A stretch of 38,527 nt of DNA from PFL42 sp964492235 (GCA_964492235.1 CAZBJQ010000008.1:1-38527), one strand, 5' to 3'; positions 24,659 through 32,825 are shown, counted from the stretch's first letter. A program made the numbers and translations. Notes: generated from the letters alone by a model not told the origin.

Positions 24659-24667
24659 TGGTATCAT
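24659..24667 (+). promoter_or_regulatory. Extended -10 element before the DNPH1-like operon
   Basis: TGGTATCAT matches TGn-TATNNT. It lies about 60 bases before the first gene of the three-gene plus-strand unit. No good -35 is visible. Confidence 0.45.
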
Positions 24668-24727
24668 GCCGCCGAGACAGAGTCAAGATCTGCGGGCGGA
24701 CTGCAGACCGCCCATCTGCGGATGGTC

Positions 24728-25156
24728 ATGATGAACCTGTACTTCGCATGCTCCCTGACCGGCGGACGGGACCACGAATCGACCTACGGGCGAATCGTTG
24801 ACCACTTGCTCGCCCGGGGACATAAGGTGCCGACGGCCCACCTGGCCCGGCCGGAGGTCATGCAGCTTGAGCGCGTCGTTGACCCCGGAGATGTGTACCA
24901 GCGCGACATCGCCTGGATCGATGCCTGCGAGGCGCTGATCGCCGAGGTGAGCACGCCCTCCCATGGCGTCGGCTATGAAATCGCCTACGCTCTGGGCAGA
25001 GGCAAGCCCGTCCTATGCTGCTACCGCGAAGGCGAGCGGGTGTCAAAGATGATTACCGGCAATGACTCCACCGGTTTGCGCGTGCGTTCGTATCGAGGCG
25101 TGGAGGAAGCTTTGCAGCTGGTGGATGACTTCTTGGCATCGTGCGGGAGGAGGTAG
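24728..25156 (+). CDS. Nucleoside 2-deoxyribosyltransferase-like / DNPH1-type nucleotide hydrolase
   Basis: A 142-residue protein of the nucleoside 2-deoxyribosyltransferase superfamily. The N-terminal strand-loop LYFACSLTGGR matches the phosphate or sugar-binding start of the DNPH1/RCL subgroup. VYQRDIAWIDACEALIAEVSTPSHGVGYE contains the catalytic Glu candidate near residue 73 and the second signature VGYE. The C-terminal SKMITGN is also family-like. DNPH1 members cleave the N-glycosidic bond of 2'-deoxynucleoside 5'-monophosphates, whereas deoxyribosyltransferases swap bases; sequence alone favours the hydrolase but does not settle it. ATGs at 24722, 24728 and 24731 are all possible. Nearby GNAT and MBL-fold genes follow in the same direction with gaps of 8 and 21 bases. 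Confidence 0.82.
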   Translation: MMNLYFACSLTGGRDHESTYGRIVDHLLARGHKVPTAHLARPEVMQLERVVDPGDVYQRDIAWIDACEALIAEVSTPSHGVGYEIAYALGRGKPVLCCYREGERVSKMITGNDSTGLRVRSYRGVEEALQLVDDFLASCGRR

Positions 25157-25164
25157 CGGGCGAG

Positions 25165-25764
25165 ATGGATGAAGCTGAGGTGGGATCTCCCCCCTGGCAG
25201 AACCTGACTCTGCGGTTGGTGACCCCGGACCGGTGGGCGGACCTGGAGCAGCTTTTCGGCCCGCGCGGAGCTTGCGCTGGATGCTGGTGCATGTGGTGGC
25301 GATTGAGCCGTGCGCAGTTCGAGCACCAGAAGGCCGAGGGCAACCGCCTTGCCTTGCGGCGGCTGGTTCGGGCGGGACCGGCGCCTGGATTGCTGGCCTA
25401 CGCCGAGGACCAGCCGGTGGGTTGGTGCAGCGTCGGACCGCGCGAGTCGTTTGCGGCGCTGGACCGCTCCAGGGTGCTGGCGCGGGTCGACGATCGACCG
25501 GTCTGGTCCATCGTATGCTTTTTCATCGCCCGCAAGTTCCGACATCGGGGACTGTCTTCGCGGCTGGTCGAGGCCGCGGTCGATTACGCGCGGGCCTGCG
25601 GTGCGGCGCTCGTCGAGGGATACCCGATCGACGCAGCCTCCCCTGGGTATCCCGATGCCTATGCCTACACCGGATTGCTGCCGACCTTCTTGCGTTGTGG
25701 TTTCGTGGAAGTGGCGCGGCGATCGCCGACGCGGCCGATCATGCGCTATTCCGTTGAGCATTGA
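25165..25764 (+). CDS. GNAT-family acetyltransferase with CWCMWW motif
   Basis: A 199-residue GCN5-related N-acetyltransferase. The acetyl-CoA binding segment is VCFFIARKFRHRGLSSRLVEAA at about 120-141, with the R-x-x-G-L loop. Near the N-terminus there is an unusual cysteine and tryptophan cluster, GACAGCWCMWWRL (about 36-48), which marks a subgroup seen in several Gram-positive and Chloroflexota genomes and might bind metal or substrate. The C-terminal PTFLRCGFVEVARR is a typical final GNAT strand. The start is ATG 25165, or GTG 25141. Substrate unknown. It lies 8 bases after the DNPH1-like gene. Confidence 0.8.
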   Translation: MDEAEVGSPPWQNLTLRLVTPDRWADLEQLFGPRGACAGCWCMWWRLSRAQFEHQKAEGNRLALRRLVRAGPAPGLLAYAEDQPVGWCSVGPRESFAALDRSRVLARVDDRPVWSIVCFFIARKFRHRGLSSRLVEAAVDYARACGAALVEGYPIDAASPGYPDAYAYTGLLPTFLRCGFVEVARRSPTRPIMRYSVEH

Positions 25765-25785
25765 CGGACACTGGAGGGAAGATCG

Positions 25786-26427
25786 ATGGATCGCAGGCAG
25801 CCTGCCCTCTTGCAGTATCTACACTGGTATGGGCACGATTCGTTTCGACTCGACAAGCCAATGGTCATCTATCTGGACCCGTGGAAGCTGCCGCCGGGCG
25901 CGCCGACGGCCGACCTGATCCTTGTCACGCACGAGCACCATGACCATTGTTCGCCTGACGACGTCGCCTCCATCCGTGGGCCGAACACCAGACTGATCGC
26001 CAGCGCCTCGGCGGCCGCCAAGCTACCGCCACCCGTGACGGTGATGAAGGCCGGGGATTCGCTGACCGTCGGCGAAGTCACGGTCGAGGCTGTCTTCGCC
26101 TACAACGTGGACAAGGCATTCCACCCCAAGCAGGCGGGACATCTGGGTTTCGTTCTGGAGATGCTGGGGGAGCGGCTGTACTTCGCCGGCGACACCGATG
26201 TCATCCCCGAGATGAGCAAGATCCGTTGCGACGTCGCCCTGCTTCCGGTGAGCGGCGTGTATGTGATGACGGCGGAAGAAGCCGTCGAGGCGGCGCGTCA
26301 GATCCGGCCGCGGGTTGCAGTGCCGATGCACTACGGGGCCGGTGTCGCCGGAGATCCCGATGACGCTGAACGCTTCGCCCAAGCTTGTCCGGTCCCGGTG
26401 GTGGTCCTGCGGCCAGAGAAGACGTAA
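25786..26427 (+). CDS. Metallo-beta-lactamase-fold hydrolase (UlaG/UPF0173-like)
   Basis: A 213-residue metal-dependent hydrolase. The binuclear site motif THEHHDH is at 48-54 (His49, His51, Asp53, His54). Further ligands lie in AGDTD near 145 and in the C-terminal PMHYG. The compact size, the early GHDSFRL segment and the lack of an RNA-binding extension fit the UlaG/UPF0173 branch rather than glyoxalase II or RNase Z. The reaction is probably hydrolysis of a small phospho- or lactone-type substrate, but it is unknown. GGAGGGAAG lies just upstream of the ATG. It is the last gene of the DNPH1-GNAT-MBL unit. Confidence 0.88.
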   Translation: MDRRQPALLQYLHWYGHDSFRLDKPMVIYLDPWKLPPGAPTADLILVTHEHHDHCSPDDVASIRGPNTRLIASASAAAKLPPPVTVMKAGDSLTVGEVTVEAVFAYNVDKAFHPKQAGHLGFVLEMLGERLYFAGDTDVIPEMSKIRCDVALLPVSGVYVMTAEEAVEAARQIRPRVAVPMHYGAGVAGDPDDAERFAQACPVPVVVLRPEKT

Positions 26428-26502
26428 CGATTGGCCAATGCCCGGTCGGTGGTGGAGGCAGGCCGGAATCTACAGCGGATCTCCTTCGGAGTGAAAGTAG
26501 CC

Positions 26503-26545
26503 AAGTGCGGAGGCGGTTTGGGCTTGCGCCGAATCGCCTCCGCAC
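26503..26545. terminator. Strong inverted repeat between convergent genes
   Basis: AGTGCGGAGGCG (26503-26514) pairs perfectly with CGCCTCCGCACT (26534-26545). TTTGG and CCGAA can pair within the loop. It lies between the MBL-fold gene (plus) and the NifU-like gene (minus) and probably ends both transcripts. Confidence 0.65.
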
Positions 26546-26625
26546 TGGATTTCCCGCCTTGTCAGTGATGCCCTGCGGACAGATCGGGTGGGCTCTCGGG
26601 GCGGAGGGCTTATCGGAAGACCCCT

Positions 26626-26889
26626 TCAGACAGCCTCGATGCGCTCAATCTCCGGGAAGAATTGATGAACCGTACCCTCGACCCAGCCGTGCAGCGTGGT
26701 CTCAGAGAGACGGCAGGTGGAACAGGCGCCGCCCAGCTCGACCTTGAGGACCTTGCCGTCGAAATCGACAAGACGGACCCAACCCCCGTGGTAGTGCTCG
26801 ATATAGGAGCTGACCACTTCCAAGAGGGCGGTCAATCGTTGCTGGGTGGGGATCTCATCGGCGTGGGTGTGCGGGCGTACTTCGCTCAT
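26626..26889 (-). CDS. NifU C-terminal-domain iron-sulfur scaffold protein
   Basis: An 87-residue stand-alone NifU-like (Nfu) domain that can assemble or carry a [4Fe-4S] cluster between two subunits. The cluster ligands are in GGACSTCRLSETTL (Cys56 and Cys59); many members have GACxGCPxS here, so the Pro after the second Cys is missing. A late GWVEGTVHQFFPEIERIEAV helix-strand closes the domain. Length is typical of the short Nfu type. It lies 26 bases downstream of a cyclic-nucleotide-binding-domain gene, suggesting co-transcription. It probably supplies Fe-S clusters to enzymes such as radical SAM proteins. Confidence 0.88.
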   Translation of the reverse strand: MSEVRPHTHADEIPTQQRLTALLEVVSSYIEHYHGGWVRLVDFDGKVLKVELGGACSTCRLSETTLHGWVEGTVHQFFPEIERIEAV

Positions 26890-26915
26890 TCAGACCTCCT
26901 GCCTGCGGATCGGGT

Positions 26916-27392
26916 TTATCCCCTGGGCTTCATGCTCAATCGCAAGAGGTCGACCACCTGGCTGTGGGTGCTGTCCAGGCGGTCGGCGATTACCTGCGCC
27001 AGACGCTCGAGGATCGTCACACCGGTCTCCGGATGCAGTTCACACAGCTTGCGCAGAGCCTCGCCTCGCAGGCTGAACGTCTGGCAGTCGTCGAGGCTGG
27101 CGGCGGAGGATGTGTAGGCGCGCCGGCCCAGTGCCGACGACCAGCCGAACACCCCGCCCGGATCGATGTCGGCCACGGAAAGCACGTCGCCGTCGTGCGG
27201 CTTGAACAGAATGGCGACCCGTCCGGAGAGCAGCACATACAGGCGATCTGCCGGATCACCCTGGGAAAAGAGGGTCTCGCCGCTGGAGAACATCCGGACT
27301 TCCCCGAGGCGAGCGACATGCTCGATCTGATCGGGGGTCATGCCATCAAACAATGGAAGGGAGGCCAGCGCCTCAGCGTCAAGTTGCTGCAT
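26916..27392 (-). CDS. Cyclic-nucleotide-binding-domain protein without DNA-binding domain
   Basis: A 158-residue protein with one Crp/cNMP-type beta-barrel (about 12-130): LPLFDGMTPDQIEHVARLGEVR, GETLFSQGDPADRLYVLLSGRV, then the phosphate-cassette region GGVFGWSSALGRRAYTSSA and DDCQTFSLRGEAL. The usual R-x-A of the phosphate-binding cassette appears as R-R-A-Y-T-S-S-A, so ligand binding is plausible but not certain. After the barrel comes only one long helix (LERLAQVIADRLDSTHSQVVDLL) and no winged helix, so it is not a Crp-type activator. The ATG at 27392 has GGAGGAGAAGG upstream. It is co-directional with the nfu gene; a regulatory or redox-sensing partner role is possible. Confidence 0.83.
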   Translation of the reverse strand: MQQLDAEALASLPLFDGMTPDQIEHVARLGEVRMFSSGETLFSQGDPADRLYVLLSGRVAILFKPHDGDVLSVADIDPGGVFGWSSALGRRAYTSSAASLDDCQTFSLRGEALRKLCELHPETGVTILERLAQVIADRLDSTHSQVVDLLRLSMKPRG

Positions 27393-27715
27393 GCGGCCCT
27401 TCTCCTCCAGTCTAGCGAGGCAAGCATAGCATACGAAGTGTGTTCTTTCCTCGGAGAGGTGAAATCCTTCACGCGGACCCAGCGCATTGGGCGGCGTCGG
27501 CCGGGCTTGGCCCCACATATGGGAGCCTGAACGCTCAGAGGGTGAGGGAGAACCTGGGGCGGATTGCCCTGTGCCGAGAGGCAGCGGTCGATCGCTCTGG
27601 ATGGGATCCAGGGCGCTTCGAGGGCCGGTGCCTGAGGAGTTCGAGCTCCTGCCCGCGGCTGGCCATCCTGGCTGGGATGGCGTACCAAGGACCGTTGGCT
27701 AGGTGCGACCGCAGC

Positions 27716-27743
27716 TTGACGAGCGAATCCAGCGTGGTATACT
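27716..27743 (+). promoter_or_regulatory. Strong extended -10 promoter with no adjacent gene
   Basis: TTGACG (27716-27721), a 16-base spacer, and TATACT (27738-27743) preceded by TG one base upstream. The predicted start is near 27750, immediately before a 20-bp hairpin. Confidence 0.7.
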
Positions 27744-27749
27744 CCCCAA

Positions 27750-27812
27750 CCACTGGCGGACATCCGGGTGCCCCCCTCACCTGGATGTCTGCCGGTGCGT
27801 TTCTTGCTGTCT
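27750..27812 (+). ncRNA. Candidate small hairpin RNA or 5' leader structure
   Basis: The 20 bases at 27751-27770 pair with 27778-27797 across a 7-base CCCCCCT loop, with three G-U pairs and no mismatch. Because the promoter start is near 27750, the hairpin would form the 5' end of the RNA. The stem is followed by CGTTTCTTGCTGTCTTTCC, a pyrimidine-rich tract that could end transcription. It may be a short stable RNA, or a protected 5' leader of a longer message reaching the glycan genes at 28.5 kb. It matches no tRNA or known RNA family that I recognise. Confidence 0.4.
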
Positions 27813-28516
27813 TTCCCCATCCATCCATGGCTTGTGGAGAAGCATTGTACAATCGATGATCGCTTCATCCATGGGCAAGAGAGACCGATCGGACTGGCCT
27901 TTGGCTTTCACCTCGAGCCTCGATAGCTTGAACTGCAAGGGGCGTGTGTACGCCGGCTCTTGCTCGACTGTAACTCAGCGGAGGTCGCTGATTATGCCAA
28001 TGCACACTCCCGGGGTCGGAGCCGTTGCTGCAGAAGTCTCCCCCAATGCTCGCCGAATCCCCCCTCATTCCACGAATCACCACCCAAGCGGCGGGGGTCG
28101 GACGGGCGAGCAGAGGCCTGCAGAACATGCGATTTCCCTGACTTCGGATACAACTGCTGGGGTTGCGATCGATCTTGGGGAGGAGAAGGGATCGGCGACC
28201 TCCACCCGACCATTGCGAAGTGGGAGCCCCGTTTGCTCAAACTCAATGGAGAGCGTCATCTGGAGCTTCCGATCCGGTGAGAGCCCCTGGGCTTGAATGG
28301 GCACAGAACGTAGAAGTCGTTCTCGACTGCGGAGACTGAACGTCGCGCGGGGCGTGATCTGCGTGAGGTTCGACAGATGACCGGGTCGGCCTTGTGACGA
28401 AAGATGACGATGCGGGATGCGGAAGACGTGTAGGCTGGATGGCAGGTGGGGGAACCATTGACAAGGCAGCTGGACAGGCCTGACATCGAGCGAGGACGCC
28501 AAGACTGGATGCTCCG

Positions 28517-30427
28517 GTGACAGCAACACGTGTCGCTGGCGGACCACTCGGCCGGCTGACTGGCGGCTTGGGCACAGGCGGCTTCTCGCGGTCGGAGCTC
28601 TTCACCGTGGTAACCGTCGTCGCATTCGGCCTGTTCAATGTGCTGATGATACCCTTGGGTGCCGGGTACGATGAGGAAACTCATCTCGTCCGTGTGTGGG
28701 AGATGTCGCATTTCCGGTTCATTCCGAATGAAGTGATCGAACCTGAACGCCCTTTCCCCGCCATTTATGCGGATCTCTCCTACAGGAGATCGCCGCTGGT
28801 GCGCCCGATGAGAGCGGGGTTCTGGAAGGAAAACTGGGCCAAGCCCATTAATGCTGGCGGTTTCTTCTACGGCGGGCTCCCCACGAGATCTACCTATTCC
28901 CCGGTTACCTTGCTTCCGCAGTCCTTAGCCATGAGATATCTGGGAAGGAAGTTCCAACTCTCTGCGCTGCAGGTGTTCTATGGGTGCCGACTTGCGGGTC
29001 TTTTGACTTACGCGCTTCTAGTCTGGTTGGCAGTGCGGTTTACTCCGGTTGGAAAGTGGGCAATCGCGGTTGCAGCCACACTGCCAATGGCGCTCTATCA
29101 AGCTTCCACGATAAATGCGGATGTGGTGACGAATGGTATCGGGTTACTCTTCATCGCGATAACCCTGTACCTCTCAACCCGCGATGGCCTTAGGTGGTAT
29201 GAGGTAGTGCTTCTGATCGGGTCGCTGATCCTTCTATTCGGGGTCAAGCCGAACATCGCAGTGCTTGCCCTGTTGATGCTGATGATTCTGCCTCACGCAA
29301 GGCGGGGAAGCGCAGGAAAAACGATGGCGGTTGTGGCTGTGGCGCTGGCTCTCTTTGTCGTGGAGGTTGTGGGCTGGAATGCGATTGCAGTCCCATGGTC
29401 GCGGAGCGTGCTTGAAGGTGTCGACGCAGGGCGGCAGGTTGAGTGGATCTTGCGGAATCCGAATCTCTTCGCAGGAGTACTGTTTCGGGACTTAGTCAGA
29501 AACGGCGGGGAGTATGCAAGAGGAATTCTGGGCATGTATGGATACGCATACTGGGCTCCTCCCGCGATCATCTACTTGCTTTCGCCCGTAGCCCTGATTG
29601 GAGTCATCTTTGCTGAGACCATAGGTGGTCCTCCTCCGCGGAGATCGCGGATTGTGCTTGTTGCTGTCTTGGCGCTTGGATACATCGCCACAGTTGGCTC
29701 ACTCTACGTCACGATATCGCCGATTGCCAGCCCTGACGCGACAGGCGTGCAAGGGCGGTACCTTCTGCCGTTCGTGCCTCTAGCCCTGATCCCGTTTGTT
29801 GGTGCTGGGCATGCCGTGACGGGTCGCTGGGCAACTCGCGCTGTGGTAGGCGCGGCGTGGATCAGCCTTGCGGCTTTTGCGGCAGGCATCTACCTCTCGT
29901 ACCATGTCACATGCGGGACCCAGTGGTATCGAACAGGCCTATGCTACCAACCTCTCTATAAGAACTGGGCCCCCAACGAAAGCTACACCCCCCCAGCTCC
30001 GCCGGAAGGTCTGGTGCAAGAAATCATCCCAGAGTGCAATGGCATGGAAGAAGTTCGTCTCTGGGTGAACGCCATGGGCTTGAATCCGGATGCGCGGACA
30101 ACGTTTCTCTTGCGCGATCCGTCTCGGGACCGTGATGTGGTATTGCAGGGCATGCAGAACCGGGACCTTCCATCGGGTGGGTGGCTCACACTCGGGTTCC
30201 CTGTCGAAGAGGACTCGGCGGGTCACTACTATCAGCTTAAGGTCCTCGGCGGAAAGTCGGATGAATCCGGGTCTGTGCGCGCAGCCCTGACGCTTCAGCC
30301 GGAGTATTCGCTGGGAAAGCTGTATATAGGAGAGAGTGAACAAAGGACCGACCTCGTCTTCCAGTATGGGTGCAGAGCTGGTCTCGAGAAGGTGAGGCGG
30401 TCCCTGATCGAACGGGTCTCCGGGTGA
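28517..30427 (+). CDS. DUF2142-like polytopic membrane protein
   Basis: A 636-residue integral membrane protein. An N-terminal helix (about 26-48) is followed by a loop containing GYDEETHLVRVWEMSHFRF, the D-E-x-x-H signature typical of DUF2142 proteins and resembling the acidic first loop of GT-C glycosyltransferases. About ten further hydrophobic segments follow (residues about 150-465), then a soluble C-terminal part (about 470-636) with beta-rich stretches that may be a carbohydrate-binding-like domain. The start is GTG at 28517 with only a weak ribosome site. It is likely involved in building or exporting surface glycans. The neighbouring glycosyltransferases support this, though the enzymatic activity of DUF2142 proteins is unproven. 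Confidence 0.75.
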   Translation: MTATRVAGGPLGRLTGGLGTGGFSRSELFTVVTVVAFGLFNVLMIPLGAGYDEETHLVRVWEMSHFRFIPNEVIEPERPFPAIYADLSYRRSPLVRPMRAGFWKENWAKPINAGGFFYGGLPTRSTYSPVTLLPQSLAMRYLGRKFQLSALQVFYGCRLAGLLTYALLVWLAVRFTPVGKWAIAVAATLPMALYQASTINADVVTNGIGLLFIAITLYLSTRDGLRWYEVVLLIGSLILLFGVKPNIAVLALLMLMILPHARRGSAGKTMAVVAVALALFVVEVVGWNAIAVPWSRSVLEGVDAGRQVEWILRNPNLFAGVLFRDLVRNGGEYARGILGMYGYAYWAPPAIIYLLSPVALIGVIFAETIGGPPPRRSRIVLVAVLALGYIATVGSLYVTISPIASPDATGVQGRYLLPFVPLALIPFVGAGHAVTGRWATRAVVGAAWISLAAFAAGIYLSYHVTCGTQWYRTGLCYQPLYKNWAPNESYTPPAPPEGLVQEIIPECNGMEEVRLWVNAMGLNPDARTTFLLRDPSRDRDVVLQGMQNRDLPSGGWLTLGFPVEEDSAGHYYQLKVLGGKSDESGSVRAALTLQPEYSLGKLYIGESEQRTDLVFQYGCRAGLEKVRRSLIERVSG

Positions 30428-30542
30428 GTTGAATTCGCTTGTCGTGATGGACAAATGGACGCGTGAAGCTGTCGGTGGCGCCAGAGCTTCACGACCTGGG
30501 GACGCGTGCGTGGGCGTAAAAGGCAGAACGCGAGTTCGTCAA

Positions 30543-31288
30543 TCAAGGATGCGGGCAGGGACTCGTCTGCGGGTTCGCCTGGCGCTGCACGACCGTAGCG
30601 AGGGTGAAGTACCCCGGAATGCGGACTGTGAAACGGCGGGCGGCAGGCAGCACTTTCGCATCGGCGGGAAACGCGCGACCAGTGCCAGACGGAAGAGTAT
30701 TGGATCGAGCAGAGGAAATTCCAGGGGCCGGAGTTCAAGGGCTCTCAACATGGTGAAGCGAGAGTCCCCTTGGAGAAGGCTCCGAAAGGCATCAAGATCG
30801 GTGTATTCTCTCAGGTGAGAAGGGTCGAGGACGGTCCTGCCGTCCCGTCTGCGGAAGTACCGGGCCCACGGGCGCTTGAAAACGGTCGTGATGTATGCTC
30901 GACCTCCCGGTCTTAGGACGCGGCGGATTTCGTCCAGGTAGGCGGTTTGACTGATCACGTGCTTTATTACCATTGTGGAAATGACGAAGTCGAGAGTGTG
31001 ATCGGGTATGGCCGGGACAGACTCGGCCCAGGTGAGCAGGGTGGTGATGAACGGGACACGGGCTTTCACTCGATCCAAACGCCGAGCGTCGCTGTCGACG
31101 GCATAGACTGGCTTGGCTGGAGAGATATATCCGAGACGGTCAAGGATGACAAAGAATGGACCATCTCCGCAGCCAATGTCGGCGAGAGCCAGCGGGCCGG
31201 CTGGCGTGTGATCGCGCAGTAGCCGAGGAAGGGTTGAGACGTCGAAATGCCGGGCGGTGTCGTTGTATCGGTGTCACTGATTAGGCAT
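30543..31288 (-). pseudogene. Class I SAM-dependent methyltransferase, broken by stop and frameshift
   Basis: Reading the minus strand from ATG at 31288 gives MPNQ, then an in-frame TGA (31276-31274), then a good methyltransferase: RYNDTARHFDVSTLPRLL, the SAM-binding ADIGCGDGPF, the acidic VDSDARRLDRV, and MVIKHV with EIRRVLRPGGRAYITTVFK. Near 30676 the frame fails: the continuing frame gives low-complexity sequence to 30539, whereas a one-base shift restores RRFTVRIPGYFTLATVVQR, a typical methyltransferase ending, closing with TGA at 30545-30543. So there are two independent lesions. It may be a real pseudogene or assembly errors. No other start than CTG/TTG is available downstream of the stop. 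It probably once methylated a sugar or lipid in the glycan pathway. Confidence 0.75.
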
Positions 31289-31623
31289 GAGTGGAGCCGA
31301 CTATCCAAGATACGGGCTTTCCAGGGGCATTGAAAGGGCTAGTCTCTGGCGGGCGATGGTCGCGCGTCGGATCCCGGCCGGTGTCGCGACTACGCCGAAC
31401 GGCGAGATGTCGTCGTACCGGACGAGAAGGGTTGGTTTGGCGGGGGTAAGTCCCTGAGACCGATCCTCAGTAGCGAATTGGAATTCGCGCGATCGACCCA
31501 GGAAGGGAGATGGATCTTGGCGCGACTGTCCGCGCAGGTTCTCGTGCAGCACCTTGAAATGCCGAACAGACCTGGATACCAGGATTTCGGAGAACTCTTG
31601 GTGAGGGGGTGGAATCCATCTGA
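31289..31623. other. Gap holding a possible gene relic
   Basis: No intact gene. A minus-strand open frame here includes KPTLLVRYDDISPFGV, which is reminiscent of the first strand of some polysaccharide deacetylase-like proteins but continues into unlike sequence and lacks a proper start. I treat it as a possible relic only. Confidence 0.3.
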
Positions 31624-31992
31624 TTAGGGTCGTTTGGTGGCCTCCTCGCCGGGTGCGGGATCTTGCGGCACCTCTCCCACCTTGGCGTTGTGAAGAGCTT
31701 CTTCTCGGACAAGGGTGGTAACCAGAGAAACAAGTCGGTGCTGTTGGCCGAGTATATGTGCGAAGAGGAAGATGCAGAGAATGACAAATACGTAAAGGAG
31801 CAGATCGGTTCCTCTGCCAATGCCAATGCTGTTTGCGATGACCGAGGTCAGGTTCGGCCACGCTGCGAGCACAAGGCCGATGCCCACAAGGACTGCGATG
31901 GCCCAGCGCTGAGAGAGAGCGTTCTTGGCAGCGAAGACATAGACGAGAACAAGGACAAGCCCGAGGGCTATCAGGATCTGGCTAGTCTGCAT
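31624..31992 (-). CDS. DUF2304-family small membrane protein
   Basis: A 122-residue protein with three hydrophobic segments (about 4-21, 30-48 and 62-84) followed by a charged helix (QQHRLVSLVTTLVREEAL) and a polar tail. This is the usual form of DUF2304 proteins, which commonly lie next to family 2 glycosyltransferases that work on polyprenyl phosphate and may act as their membrane partners. The ATG at 31992 is used; the stop of the upstream glycosyltransferase is at 31982, so the genes overlap by 11 bases and translation is likely coupled. TTG at 32013 is an alternative start. Confidence 0.82.
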   Translation of the reverse strand: MQTSQILIALGLVLVLVYVFAAKNALSQRWAIAVLVGIGLVLAAWPNLTSVIANSIGIGRGTDLLLYVFVILCIFLFAHILGQQHRLVSLVTTLVREEALHNAKVGEVPQDPAPGEEATKRP

Positions 31993-32683
31993 CGCCTGCG
32001 AGGCCTCCGACAAGTGTTTCCCAAAGGATGCCTAAGCCATTCCAAAGCCTCTGCCCTTTCGACCGCGAGTACGCGGTATAGTCAATGGTCACTGGAACCT
32101 CGATGTATGTTAAGCCCGCACGCCGGATCTGCCCAATGATCTCGGAGGCGTGGGCCATGCCGGCCTGACGAATGCGGACTCTTCCTGCAGCGAACCTGGT
32201 AAAGGCGCGCAGGCCGTTGTGGGCGTCGGTGACCCTAAGCCCCGTCGTGAGTCGGGTAAAGAATGCCGCAAGTCTGAGGACCATGATTCGGGTCAACGGA
32301 ATCCCAGGAGCGCGGGTGCCATCTTTGAATCGCGAGCCGATAGCGACGTCCGCTCCGGATTCTTGCATGGCGGAAATCAGGGCGGCGATGTCCTCAACCC
32401 GGTGTTGCCCGTCAGCGTCGAAGGTCACAATATGAGTGCACTCCGGGAAGGACAGCGCATAGGCTATCCCTGTCTGGAGAGCGGCGCCCTGGCCAAGATT
32501 TGTGACGTGCCGAAGAACATGGACGGGGAAGGTCAGGGCGAGGCTTGAGGTGTCGTCCGTCGACCCGTCGTCGACGGCAACTACCCGGTAGCCCGCACCT
32601 ACCAGGCTGCTGAGCGTGTGATGGAGGATATGGGCCTCGTTGTAGGCGGGTACAACGACGAACGCTGTGACCTGACGGTCCAT
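31982..32683 (-). CDS. Family 2 glycosyltransferase (polyprenyl-phosphate sugar synthase type)
   Basis: A 233-residue GT-A fold enzyme. The nucleotide-sugar region starts with VVPAYNEAHIL, then VDDGSTDDT near 38-46, GQGAALQTGIAYAL, and the metal-binding FDADGQH near 84-90. An acceptor region follows, with DAHNGLRAFTR and TIDYTAYSRSKGQ. The compact size without membrane helices and the DUF2304 partner gene fit transfer of a sugar to polyprenyl phosphate at the cytoplasmic side. The ATG at 32683 was chosen because the frame upstream has no homology. A TACAAT -10 ends 9 bases before it and no ribosome site exists. Confidence 0.88.
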   Translation of the reverse strand: MDRQVTAFVVVPAYNEAHILHHTLSSLVGAGYRVVAVDDGSTDDTSSLALTFPVHVLRHVTNLGQGAALQTGIAYALSFPECTHIVTFDADGQHRVEDIAALISAMQESGADVAIGSRFKDGTRAPGIPLTRIMVLRLAAFFTRLTTGLRVTDAHNGLRAFTRFAAGRVRIRQAGMAHASEIIGQIRRAGLTYIEVPVTIDYTAYSRSKGQRLWNGLGILWETLVGGLAGDAD

Positions 32684-32692
32684 CTTGATGGA

Positions 32693-32721
32693 ATTGTATA
32701 CCGAGTGCTGCGCGTTGTCAT
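32693..32721 (-). promoter_or_regulatory. Promoter of the glycosyltransferase-DUF2304 unit
   Basis: On the minus strand ATGACA (32721-32716), a 17-base spacer and TACAAT (32698-32693). The -10 ends 9 bases before the ATG at 32683, so the leader would be about two bases long. Confidence 0.6.
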
Positions 32722-32825
32722 TTTGGGCATGCGCAGCGCATTGGATGGGAGGGCGGGCCACATGAAGGAATGCCCCTATCGCCTCCCACAAAGTGGCTGA
32801 GTGGCTTTACGGCGTGCAGGATGCT

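Larger units (their letters stand above)
27393..28516. other. Gene-poor 1.1-kb region
   Basis: No frame here looks like a real gene. The open frames are compositionally odd, contain many stops in all three forward frames between 28.28 and 28.5 kb, and show no family motifs. It holds -10-like TATGCT hexamers on the minus strand (27433-27423) for the cyclic-nucleotide-domain gene, the promoter-plus-hairpin unit at 27716-27797, and TTGTACAA at 27846-27853. It may contain remains of decayed genes at the edge of the glycan region. Confidence 0.5.

Noticed and set aside
27703..28296. Plus-strand open frame of 197 codons in the gene-poor region
   Set aside because: It runs through the strong promoter-hairpin unit, has no ribosome site and shows no protein-family pattern.
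28077..28547. Minus-strand frame of 156 codons, considered as a decayed copy of the DUF2142 C-terminus
   Set aside because: Only one short word (about 12 bases) resembles the intact gene; this is not enough to claim homology.
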